This document shows, piece after piece, positions 1 to 7,308 of a stretch of 13,425 bases of DNA (positions are counted from its first letter, which is position 1; each line of letters opens with the position of its first letter). Under the pieces are notes generated by a model that was not told the DNA's origin, did not search any database, and worked only from the letters and a program-made list of their open reading frames with translations. The position numbers and the translations under genes are program-made. Origin of the DNA: Collinsella aerofaciens (GTDB lineage Bacteria > Actinomycetota > Coriobacteriia > Coriobacteriales > Coriobacteriaceae); contig RPYR01000005.1 in NCBI GenBank assembly GCA_008671285.1, positions 1 through 13,425 on the forward strand, written 5' to 3'.

Positions 1-20
1 ATCTCTTCGTTCTCGGACAT
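1..20 (-). CDS. 5' end of a leftward gene, product unknown (partial)
   Basis: Only the start of this gene lies in the window. On the minus strand an ATG at 20-18 begins the residues MSENEE, and an AAGGAG at about 30-25 sits about 4 nt upstream of it. A 4-bp GCCC/GGGC stem with a GAGA loop (35-46) lies just upstream of that ribosome binding site. Seven codons are too few to name a product. The 152-nt gap to the MFS gene upstream (21-172) holds no convincing terminator, so read-through from the MFS gene is possible. The start is inferred from the ribosome binding site and reading direction alone. Confidence 0.45.
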
Positions 21-172
21 GAGACTCCTTCTTGGCCCTCTCGGGCATCATCGCCCCATTCGCGGGGCCCGTCGCGCACTCTTTGCGCTTTAAACATTCA
101 TGCCTCTCGGCAAAACGTCCATTAGTTTATGGTGTCGCCATCCAATCTAGCTGCAGAATCTATGTGCACACA

Positions 173-1588
173 TTAATGCGACATGTGCGACTCGCGACGA
201 GCGTACACCAGCGACGCCACGAACCCGACCACGGCAATTACAGCCGCCACACGCACGGCAGCTGCAAATCCAATCGCCTGGGCAACGTCCGTCGCAGCGC
301 CAGCGGCGTCGGCGGTCGCGGCAGAACTCGAGAGCAGACCGATAAACAGCGACGGGCCAAACGATGCGGCAATCATATTCCACGTGTTAAGCAATGCCGT
401 TCCGTGAGGATGTTCAGCGGCGGGTAGCGTCTCCAAGCCGACCGTCTGCGAGGGGCTCAGCACCAAACCGACTCCGGCATACACCACAACGGTCAGCGCC
501 ACGACGACGCCGATGTTCATGCTTGCCGCCGTCATCGAGATGGCAGTCTGCCCCACGGCAATCAGGGCAAAGCCGACCGGCAGCAGCGGCCATGCACCAC
601 GGGCGTCCATCACGCGTCCGCCCACAATCGAGGTCACGGCGTTGCAGGCAATCGCCGGCAAAATGAGCAGGCCCGCAACAAGTGCGGTCATGCCGTATGC
701 GCCCTCAAAATAGAGCGGCAACAAAACGCTCATCGAGAACGTCGTCATCATCGACACCACCACAAGCAGGCACGCAGGCCAAAAGCGAACGCTCGCCATG
801 GGACGCACGTTAAGCACCGGATGCTCGAGCTTGAGCTGACGGGCCGCAAACAGGCCGAGCAGCACAACGGCGGCGAAGAGCGTCGCGATGCCGGTGGTCA
901 GATTGGTCGAGAACTCGCCTACGGAATACACAAATGCCGTAATGCCGGCGGCGAGCAAAACAACCGACAGAATATCAAGCGTGGTGTTCGAGCGCTCTCC
1001 GACATTCTGAACGAGCTTTACGCCCGCCGCAGCGACCGCAATACCGCCCACCAGCGGCACTACGAACACCGCCCTCCAGCCAAATAACGTGCACATTAGA
1101 CCGCTGATCACGGGTCCAAACGCCGGCCCTAGCGTAATGCAGGCGCCGCCCAGGCTCAGATACAGACCGAGCTTCTCGCGCGGGGCGCAAGACAGCACCA
1201 CGTTCATCATGAGCGGGAACAAGATGCCCGATCCCGCAGCCTGCAAAATACGACTTGGCAGCAAAACGCTAAACGACGGAGCGACCAGGCACAGGACTTC
1301 GCCGGCGACCATACATCCGCATGCGAAAAATAACAGCTTGCGCGTCGAGAAACGGCCGGACAGGAAGGCCATGATGGCCGTAAAGATCGACGTCACAATC
1401 ATGTAGCCCGAGACGAGCCACTGCGCCGTGGTGGCACTCACCGAAAAGGCCGCCATAATGTCGTGCAACGCCACGTTAATGATGTTCTCGTTAAACGCGG
1501 CAACAAAGGCTGCAATATACATTACGACGAGAATCGCCGCAGAGGCCGATGGCGTTACTTGAACTTGTTGCTGAGATTTGCTCCCCAT
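173..1588 (-). CDS. MFS multidrug efflux transporter, DHA2 (EmrB/QacA-like) family
   Basis: This is a 471-residue membrane protein of the major facilitator superfamily, probably a proton-driven exporter of drugs or other small molecules. The protein is hydrophobic throughout, with about 14 likely transmembrane segments as in DHA2 members. Family marks are FNENIINVAL in TM1 (residues 32-41, the D1-like motif), LSGRFSTRK after TM2 (about 77-85, a relaxed motif A), and GPAFGPVISG in TM5 (about 154-163, motif C of antiporters). The ATG at 1588 is chosen because AGGAAGGAA lies just upstream and the hydrophobic core begins 15-20 residues later. The same frame stays open to 1999, but that stretch looks non-coding and is antisense to the deformylase. 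The gene diverges from the deformylase gene. The exported substrate cannot be told from sequence. Confidence 0.9.
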   Translation of the reverse strand: MGSKSQQQVQVTPSASAAILVVMYIAAFVAAFNENIINVALHDIMAAFSVSATTAQWLVSGYMIVTSIFTAIMAFLSGRFSTRKLLFFACGCMVAGEVLCLVAPSFSVLLPSRILQAAGSGILFPLMMNVVLSCAPREKLGLYLSLGGACITLGPAFGPVISGLMCTLFGWRAVFVVPLVGGIAVAAAGVKLVQNVGERSNTTLDILSVVLLAAGITAFVYSVGEFSTNLTTGIATLFAAVVLLGLFAARQLKLEHPVLNVRPMASVRFWPACLLVVVSMMTTFSMSVLLPLYFEGAYGMTALVAGLLILPAIACNAVTSIVGGRVMDARGAWPLLPVGFALIAVGQTAISMTAASMNIGVVVALTVVVYAGVGLVLSPSQTVGLETLPAAEHPHGTALLNTWNMIAASFGPSLFIGLLSSSAATADAAGAATDVAQAIGFAAAVRVAAVIAVVGFVASLVYARRESHMSH

Positions 1589-1715
1589 GCATTTCCTTCC
1601 TCTTGGAACGACAGTCGCATCGCCCCAGAGGAACGGTCCAGGGCGAAAAATGAGCCCTAGACTTACGCCAGACGCCGTACACGACGAATCTGGCAACATG
1701 GTCCAACATCGAAAG

Positions 1716-1755
1716 ATTGTAACGCGGACGCACAGCTTTCCTTCCGCGCTATTAT
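1716..1755. promoter_or_regulatory. Possible divergent -10 elements between the MFS and deformylase genes
   Basis: The 205-nt divergent gap 1589-1793 must hold the promoters of both flanking genes. On the plus strand TATTAT (1750-1755) is a plausible -10 for the deformylase gene, giving a leader of about 32 nt. On the minus strand TACAAT (1721-1716) is a plausible -10 for the MFS gene, giving a leader of about 120 nt. Neither has a good -35 at normal spacing, so both are tentative. A 5-bp inverted repeat AGGGC/GCCCT (1640-1658) would fall in the MFS leader; I assign it no function. Confidence 0.3.
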
Positions 1756-1793
1756 TAAAAGTCCACGAAAGCATAAGACATGAGGAGCCCGCC

Positions 1794-2204
1794 ATGATTA
1801 AGCCCATCATGAAATCCGAGTTCTTTTTGCGTCTGCCTTCCGAAGACGCGGGACCCGACGATGCCGCAACCGGGCAGGATCTCCTGGATACGCTCCACGA
1901 GCATGAGCACGAGTGCGTGGGCCTCGCCGCCAACATGATCGGCGTGCGCAAACGCATCATCTGCGTAAAGGACGGCAACAGGACACTCCTGATGTACAAC
2001 CCTCAAATTCTTGAGCAGGTCAATGCCTATCAGACGAGCGAAGGATGCCTCTCGCTGATCGGCGAGCGTCCCTGTACCCGCTATCGCCGCATTAAGGTTG
2101 AGTATTTGGACGAGAACTTCGTCCACCGCATCAAAAACTTCTCGGGCTACACCGCCGAGATCATCCAACACGAAATCGACCACTGCAATGGCGTCGTGGT
2201 TTAG
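1794..2204 (+). CDS. def: Short peptide deformylase-like protein
   Basis: This 136-residue protein belongs to the peptide deformylase family, metalloenzymes that remove the formyl group from the N-terminal methionine of new proteins in the cytoplasm. Motif 2 is intact as EGCLS (83-87, metal ligand Cys85) and motif 3 as HEIDH (126-130, two His ligands and the catalytic Glu). Motif 1 reads GLAANM (43-48) where the family usually has GLAAPQ, so the oxyanion-stabilising Gln is Met48. The protein ends about six residues after HEIDH, without the C-terminal helix of standard 150-190 residue enzymes. From memory, similar short proteins with AANMIG occur in clostridia, so this is probably a subfamily rather than decay. 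The ATG at 1794 follows GAGGAG (1782-1787); upstream in-frame sequence is not deformylase-like. The LysR gene starts 36 nt downstream and is probably co-transcribed. Confidence 0.88.
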   Translation: MIKPIMKSEFFLRLPSEDAGPDDAATGQDLLDTLHEHEHECVGLAANMIGVRKRIICVKDGNRTLLMYNPQILEQVNAYQTSEGCLSLIGERPCTRYRRIKVEYLDENFVHRIKNFSGYTAEIIQHEIDHCNGVVV

Positions 2205-2240
2205 GCCACCTGCCAAAATGAGGGTACCGGAGGCCTCCCT

Positions 2241-3164
2241 ATGGATATCAGCCGCTTTGGCGAATTCGCCATCTTAGCGCAGTCACGCACGTTTCTTGAT
2301 GCGGCGGAACTGCTTTTCATGTCGCAATCAACCCTCTCCAAGCACATCATGGCAATGGAGCACGAACTCGGCTGCAAGCTCATCGATCGAAGCCAGCGCC
2401 ACGTAACACTCACCGCGCAAGGTGAAGCGCTCCTCCCCTATGCGCAAAAAATTGCGACGCTTCAGCACCGCTATCTTGCCGCCATTCAAATAGGTGCAGG
2501 TGAGCCGCTCGAGCACCTCACCGTAGGTTCTATCCCCATTATGGCCCCTTATGGGATTACGGACGCCGTCATCGATTTTCAGCAGGCGAACCCCTCATAT
2601 TCTGTCGAGCTCATCGAAGGCGAGGGCGACACACTCAAGCGCATGCTCCTACACGAGGACATTGACCTGGCCTTCATCCGTGACAGCGGCGCCATCGAGC
2701 CGGAGTTCAAAAAGATTCCCTTTACGACCGACCGGCTCGTGGCCGTCCTTCCGCTCGACCATCCACTCGCCGAATGTGACACCGTCGAGATAGACGACCT
2801 TATCGACGAGAATTTCCTCATGCTTCCCCAAGGCTCGTTCGTAAGCGAGCTCGTCCTTTCCCTTTGTCGCGAAGCTGGATTTGGCCCACGTGTTACGTTC
2901 ACCGGCAAACGAGCCGAGAACATCATCTCTCTTGTCGCACGCGGCGCCGGCGTCTCATTCCTCATGCGCAAGCCGGCGGAATCGCTCGCCAGCGGAAAGG
3001 TAGCCCTGGTGCCGCTCGAGCCCGCGACGACCTCCGAGGTCAGGCTCTACCTCAAGCGAAACGCCGCGCACTCGCAGGCGGTCGTCTCGTTCATCGGCTT
3101 CCTCCCCTACCGTCAGCTCCTGCAGGGCGACCGTGCGTCTTCCACCGCGGCACGACCGTCATAA
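2241..3164 (+). CDS. LysR-family transcriptional regulator
   Basis: This 307-residue protein has the standard LysR layout: an N-terminal winged helix-turn-helix (about 5-65, with the recognition region in AAELLFMSQSTLSKHI at 21-36) and a LysR substrate-binding domain (about 90-295) that would sense an effector. The ATG at 2241 follows GGAGG (2229-2233) by 7 nt. That GGAGG is part of a 10-bp palindrome GGAGGCCTCC, probably by chance. The gene lies 36 nt after the deformylase gene and converges on the PTS operon, from which a bidirectional terminator separates it. It is a candidate regulator of that operon, whose promoter carries a LysR-type T-N11-A box; the link is inferred from proximity only. 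The C-terminal tail (last ~15 residues) is polar and unconserved in appearance. Confidence 0.92.
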   Translation: MDISRFGEFAILAQSRTFLDAAELLFMSQSTLSKHIMAMEHELGCKLIDRSQRHVTLTAQGEALLPYAQKIATLQHRYLAAIQIGAGEPLEHLTVGSIPIMAPYGITDAVIDFQQANPSYSVELIEGEGDTLKRMLLHEDIDLAFIRDSGAIEPEFKKIPFTTDRLVAVLPLDHPLAECDTVEIDDLIDENFLMLPQGSFVSELVLSLCREAGFGPRVTFTGKRAENIISLVARGAGVSFLMRKPAESLASGKVALVPLEPATTSEVRLYLKRNAAHSQAVVSFIGFLPYRQLLQGDRASSTAARPS

Positions 3165-3226
3165 TCCCTGCTGCTCCACAACCGCAGACTTGTGTCCGCA
3201 AACACGCTGACAACGGCACAAAACAC

Positions 3227-3267
3227 AAATATGCCTCGGGCGGCACGTCGCCGTCCGAGGCATATTT
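3227..3267. terminator. Bidirectional rho-independent terminator
   Basis: A perfect 13-bp inverted repeat, AAATATGCCTCGG at 3227-3239 and its complement at 3255-3267, encloses a 15-nt loop that can pair further (GGC/GCC). The arms have an A/T-rich outer end and a GC-rich core, so transcripts in both directions end the stem in U-rich sequence. It lies between the stops of the convergent LysR gene (3164) and the PTS gene (3288) and would serve both. Confidence 0.88.
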
Positions 3268-3287
3268 AGTTAAAGTGCGCAGACAGA

Positions 3288-4730
3288 CTAGTCCACCGAG
3301 ATGTTGAGCGCCTTACCGCCCTCGTCCTTCCTGGTACCGATCACCATAGCGGCGACAAGAGCCAGAACGAAAGCGACCACACCGGAGATGACAAGGCCGA
3401 TAAAGCCCATGTCGATGCCGGCAGGGTTAATAAAGCTCGGAAAACCGAGCGGGCCGGAGGCACCGAAGGCATAGAGTTTGGCACCCATGAGGCCGGCAAT
3501 GGCGCCGCCTACACCAGCGGAAATAAAGGTTGCCCACATAAGACGCTTACGCGGCAGCAAGATGGCGTAAAGCGCAGGCTCGTTGACACCGAAAATCGAA
3601 GAGACAAGGGCGGGAATGTTGACGGCAGCATTTTCCTCGGAGTCCTTGGTTCGGATGACCATGCCAAGCACAGCACCGGCGATGGCACAACCGCCTGCAT
3701 ACACGAGCGGGTTAATGAGGTCATAGCCGTAGGTTGCGACATCGAGAAACCACAGCGGGATGATACCCCAGTGCAGGCCGAACATGACGAGCAGGCTCCA
3801 GAACGTGCCGATGACGAAGCCGGCGATGGCGGGCTGGAAGTTGATGAGCATCAAGATAATCTGGGCAACGATGTTGGAGAGGACCGTCATGACCGGACCG
3901 ACCACAAGCAGGCCAAGGATGCCGCAAATGAGGAGCGTCAGGATGTTGGAGAAGAACGAGCTCACAAGCGCGGGCAGCGCGTTAGAAAGGGCCTTGTGCA
4001 CCTTGGAGGCAATCCAGACGATAAAGATCGCAGGCAGAATCGTCGATGAGTAATTCTGCATGATCAGCGGGATGCCAAAAATATCACCGTAGACATTGGA
4101 CTCGAAGACCGTGCCGGCGCCGAGCGTGTAGAGCGGATCTCCGCCCATAAGGGCAACGAGCGTCGGGTAGACGAGGATACCACCGAGCGCCATTCCCATA
4201 ACGGGCTTAAGTCCGAACTTCTTGGCCGACGTCCAGCCAATGATTAGCGGAAAGTAATAGAAGACCGAATCTCCGATTGCCGAGAGCGTCACATACGTAT
4301 TGCTGTCCTTGGCAAGCCAACCGGCAACCGTGCAGAGCGCGAGCATCGACTTGATAAAGCCACCGGCCATAAGCACGCCAAGAACCGGTTGCAGAATCTC
4401 GGAGATGATGGCCAGCAGACGCGAGAATGGATCGCCCTTTTTGACGTCGTCGCCTTCATCGATATCGAGTGCGGGTTTGGAGTCGAACCCGCCAATCTGA
4501 ACAAGGTCGTTGTAGACGGCCTCGACAGTGGCACCAATCACGACCTGATACTGTCCGCCGGCCTGGATGACGTCAACGACGCCCTTCGTCGCCTTAAGCT
4601 CATTAGTCTGGGCGAGCGATTCATCCTTGAGGTGGAAGCGGAGACGCGTAATGCAGTGGCTCACGTCTAACACATTGTCTCGACCACCGACCTTTGTGAT
4701 GATTTCATCGCAAAGCTTCTGGTATTTCAT
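3288..4730 (-). CDS. PTS transporter, glucose/beta-glucoside-type EIIBC subunit
   Basis: This 480-residue membrane permease imports and phosphorylates a sugar through the phosphotransferase system. The EIIB domain (1-80) has the phosphorylated cysteine in SHCITRLRF (Cys26). After a charged linker (about 85-102) comes the EIIC channel (about 104-465), with FGLHWGI (317-323) and the substrate-site signature NEPA (383-386). The protein ends right after EIIC, with no EIIA domain, so phosphate must come from a IIA encoded elsewhere, as for TreB-like EIIBC proteins. The ATG at 4730 follows AAAGGAG; the frame is open to 5027, but that part overlaps the upstream gene and does not look like EIIB. It is the last gene of the leftward block, 193 nt after the ceramidase-like gene. 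The fold points to the beta-glucoside/sucrose/trehalose group, but the sugar is unknown. Confidence 0.93.
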   Translation of the reverse strand: MKYQKLCDEIITKVGGRDNVLDVSHCITRLRFHLKDESLAQTNELKATKGVVDVIQAGGQYQVVIGATVEAVYNDLVQIGGFDSKPALDIDEGDDVKKGDPFSRLLAIISEILQPVLGVLMAGGFIKSMLALCTVAGWLAKDSNTYVTLSAIGDSVFYYFPLIIGWTSAKKFGLKPVMGMALGGILVYPTLVALMGGDPLYTLGAGTVFESNVYGDIFGIPLIMQNYSSTILPAIFIVWIASKVHKALSNALPALVSSFFSNILTLLICGILGLLVVGPVMTVLSNIVAQIILMLINFQPAIAGFVIGTFWSLLVMFGLHWGIIPLWFLDVATYGYDLINPLVYAGGCAIAGAVLGMVIRTKDSEENAAVNIPALVSSIFGVNEPALYAILLPRKRLMWATFISAGVGGAIAGLMGAKLYAFGASGPLGFPSFINPAGIDMGFIGLVISGVVAFVLALVAAMVIGTRKDEGGKALNISVD

Positions 4731-4923
4731 GGAATTCTCCTTTTTCTGAGCGGGGTATAGCATCGATTTCATGCCTCCGTAGTCGACGTGGGAGGGCAAG
4801 GAACCCGCTTCCCCCTTTGAAATCCGCGGACGCACGTACGCCCGGGATGGGAAACGGCAGAGAAGATGGAAGATGCCGATCACATGGCAGCGAGCCTCAT
4901 TGGCCCATGTCACGCAATCAGGC
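4731..4923 (-). other. 193-nt gap inside the operon, upstream of the PTS gene
   Basis: The other genes of this block overlap or lie 18 nt apart, so this gap stands out. On the minus strand it has a weak inverted repeat ACATGG/CCATGT (4882-4910) just after the upstream stop, a C/T-rich stretch, and a TGCTATACC sequence about 30 nt before the PTS start that could be an extended -10. No -35, tRNA or clear terminator is visible. It may hold an internal promoter or a processing site that sets the PTS level apart from the enzymes. Confidence 0.3.
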
Positions 4924-6042
4924 CTACAGACGCGAATCTGCTGCGCCGAGAAGTCTCGTCGTCTGGCAGAACTTGTCACACAGACGTTCCGGTTCGCCCT
5001 GGGGAATCTGAGTACGCTCGGTCTCAAAGGAGAGGCCGTACTCGCGTGCCGGAAGGAAATACTCGAAATAGCCGTTGGTGTAACCGCAAACTATTCCCTC
5101 GACCGGGCATTCGCGCTTCATGCGAATACCCAAGTCGCTGCCGAGCTCACTCGGGAACACAAAGAGATGCAGGCCGCCCAGACTGATGACGGCACACTTA
5201 AGCGTGAGCGAAAAGTCGTCATGAGCAACGGTGTGATAGAACGTCTGAGGCTCGATGCGGTCAAGAACGACCTCGCGATCGAGCTTGATCTGGGAAATCG
5301 CCTCGGCAAGACCGGTCGAAACGCGCTCGGCCTCGGGAATGCCGCGTCCCTGGCGAAAATTGCGGTCGCTACAGTCGCCAGCAGCACCGACGACCATGGC
5401 CGGATAGTAACCAAGACTCTGAGCGAGCTTTTTGCCGGTAAGACCGGCGAGTTCGCTCGTGAGCTCCGTGCAGTCGGGTCCGACACAGGCAGAATGCACC
5501 GCCCAGTTCACAAAGCCCGCAAATGGCTTGCCTTCGGTATCGAAGAACGATACGACAATGACCTCATTGTCGGCGAGTTCACCTGGGATGATGCGGTTGT
5601 CGTAGAAACCGGTGATGACCTGCTTGCCCAAGCGACAAATCGCGGGCTGTGCGTTGGCGCGGCACTCCTCAAAGCATTGGCAAATGGTATCGAGGAACCA
5701 GCGGTAGTAGTTCTCGTCGAATTTTCCCGTCCACCAGCTGCGGTGGTAAGCGACGATTGAAGTATGGTCGTGCGTCGCCGAGAGCAGGACGCAATCACGG
5801 TCAATGCCGTAGCGCTCGGCGAGCATTGTCTTGACTTCCTCGGCCATGCTTTCCTCGAATTCGAGGACATCGGCATTAAAGAGAAACACTTCACGTTCGC
5901 CTTGCTGGAAGAGGATGGCGTTGGCGAAGACGTCGTCATGGACGCCTGTCGCAGGCTCAAGACGGTTGGGAAGATTGCGGTAGCCAATCAGGTAGATGTC
6001 GCCCTGTGGGGTGATTTTGCGGCGCGCGTGTCCAATGTTCAT
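4924..6042 (-). CDS. Neutral/alkaline ceramidase-like hydrolase (metal site intact)
   Basis: This 372-residue protein resembles the N-terminal catalytic domain of neutral/alkaline ceramidases (Pfam PF04734 type), zinc amidases that cleave N-acyl bonds. The family landmarks appear in order: an ITP start motif (10-12), GYRN (20-23), a THDH metal motif (90-93, usually THTH), AVHS with the second His ligand (181-184), GAAGD (219-223), PSE with a conserved Glu (297-299), and YTNGYFEYFLP with the late Tyr (321-331). There is no signal peptide and no C-terminal immunoglobulin-like domain, so it is probably cytoplasmic and unlikely to act on membrane ceramide. The ATG at 6042 follows AAGGAG by 7 nt. 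It starts 18 nt after the stop of a second, more diverged family member. Its partners suggest an imported or phosphorylated amide or acyl-sugar as substrate; that is inference. Confidence 0.82.
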   Translation of the reverse strand: MNIGHARRKITPQGDIYLIGYRNLPNRLEPATGVHDDVFANAILFQQGEREVFLFNADVLEFEESMAEEVKTMLAERYGIDRDCVLLSATHDHTSIVAYHRSWWTGKFDENYYRWFLDTICQCFEECRANAQPAICRLGKQVITGFYDNRIIPGELADNEVIVVSFFDTEGKPFAGFVNWAVHSACVGPDCTELTSELAGLTGKKLAQSLGYYPAMVVGAAGDCSDRNFRQGRGIPEAERVSTGLAEAISQIKLDREVVLDRIEPQTFYHTVAHDDFSLTLKCAVISLGGLHLFVFPSELGSDLGIRMKRECPVEGIVCGYTNGYFEYFLPAREYGLSFETERTQIPQGEPERLCDKFCQTTRLLGAADSRL

Positions 6043-6060
6043 GCACGTTCTCCTTCTGTG

Positions 6061-7308
6061 TCACGCCGCATTCAAGGCGGCAATGATGATTTCGACGAGG
6101 CGCTCATGGGATCCGGCGGTAAAACCGGAGTTCATGGCCTCATAGGTGATCTTTTCGTACGCGTCGGGAGCCGGTAGGTACTTCTGTCCGCCGTTGACGA
6201 GCGTGGCAAAGAACACAGAGCCGGACCGGGCGGCGCGCACAGTGGCGCCGAATGCACTCGAGACCTCGGGTTGTACGCCGACAAGCTCGACGTTTCCCAG
6301 CCGGAGCAGATAGACCCTCGTGCGCTGCTCGCCAGCGGCATGAAACTCATACGTTCGGTGCGGAGCCAAAGAGTGAAAATCGGCGCGTGTCTGAGCGGGC
6401 AGGAGAACGTCGACCGTGCGGGCATCGATGCCGGTAGCGTCATCCTCACGCGCCATGCGAGCGGCCTCGATCAAAGCATTGCCCAAGGCCTGCCCCTGCT
6501 GGTGCAGCATGCGGTATCCGTCCTCATGGGCATCGACCGTCTGCTTAACGCCGGCCGCATCGAACATGACGTTCATGGCGCGCTCCGCCGGACCTTGGTC
6601 GCCCGCGGCGCCTGGCAGCAACAGGGCAACGCCGCCCAGCTCGCGCTCGAGTGACATGGCGGCAAAACCAAAGAGGTCTCCGCTCGCCATGCGCCTCCCC
6701 TCGGAGTCGCGCGACCCGTCGAGCACGGAGGACTGAACGTCCGCCGTCGCGAGCACGGCAACATACTCGCCCCCGGCATCCCTTATGGCGAGTACGGGCA
6801 TCGTGTGGTCGGCAAACCCCCTGGGATTCGAGCCCAACCACCAGCCGGCAGGCGTCTCAATGTCGCGATTAACGTTCACGGGGCATTCGCCCTCCACAGT
6901 GGCGAGCGTGGCAGAGTGAATGCCCGCAACAGCGCGCTCGACAGCCGTGCGGGCGGCAGCGACGAGCGCTGCGCGATAGCGCTCGTTGCGATTGCGGGTA
7001 GCATCGTCGGCAAGATGCCCGGGAGTGCGGACGTGAGGCATGGAAAACGTGTGGGTAGGAACCACCCAAGAATAAGCACCGCTGCAATTGGCGGCATCCT
7101 CAACAACCTCACGCAGATCGGCGAGTAGAGCCGGAGCGATCGAGGTGACCTCAAGCGAAAGGACGCAGGCGCGTCGCCCCGTCCCCTCGATGATAAGGGC
7201 ACGGGCGAAGACCTCATGACGGAGTTCGTCGAAACCGTCGAACGGCAACACGTCCCCAAGATCGATGGCCACACGAGCGGCCCCAGCCCTCATCTCTCCT
7301 TCGCCCAT
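6061..7308 (-). CDS. Diverged neutral ceramidase-like protein (metal-site residues changed)
   Basis: This 415-residue protein has the same fold signature as the next gene but is a distant paralogue. It keeps VPTHTF (83-88, where the family has THTH), VNVNRD (144-149), GAAGD (233-237), QPE (346-348) and VNGGQKYLPAPDAY (371-384). Two expected histidines are missing: the second His of THTH is Phe88, and the His of the AVH motif is Gln192 in DVQSS. It may have a different metal site or chemistry, or be a non-catalytic partner. The ATG at 7308 is preferred because AGGGGAG lies about 8 nt upstream; it overlaps the amidohydrolase stop by 19 nt. A second ATG at 7293 would give an ATGA overlap, but its AAGGAG is only 2 nt away. 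No signal peptide is seen. The tight coupling implies coordinated production with both neighbours. Confidence 0.78.
   Translation of the reverse strand: MGEGEMRAGAARVAIDLGDVLPFDGFDELRHEVFARALIIEGTGRRACVLSLEVTSIAPALLADLREVVEDAANCSGAYSWVVPTHTFSMPHVRTPGHLADDATRNRNERYRAALVAAARTAVERAVAGIHSATLATVEGECPVNVNRDIETPAGWWLGSNPRGFADHTMPVLAIRDAGGEYVAVLATADVQSSVLDGSRDSEGRRMASGDLFGFAAMSLERELGGVALLLPGAAGDQGPAERAMNVMFDAAGVKQTVDAHEDGYRMLHQQGQALGNALIEAARMAREDDATGIDARTVDVLLPAQTRADFHSLAPHRTYEFHAAGEQRTRVYLLRLGNVELVGVQPEVSSAFGATVRAARSGSVFFATLVNGGQKYLPAPDAYEKITYEAMNSGFTAGSHERLVEIIIAALNAA

Noticed and set aside
1589..1999. N-terminal extension of the MFS frame by 137 residues
   Set aside because: It is antisense to the deformylase and its leader, is not membrane-like or MFS-like, and a good ribosome binding site marks the start at 1588.
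4731..5027. N-terminal extension of the PTS frame
   Set aside because: It overlaps the upstream ceramidase-like gene and lacks similarity to EIIB; AAAGGAG marks the start at 4730.
4873..5760. 295-residue plus-strand open frame
   Set aside because: Antisense to the intact ceramidase-like gene, with no recognisable family features and no good ribosome binding site.
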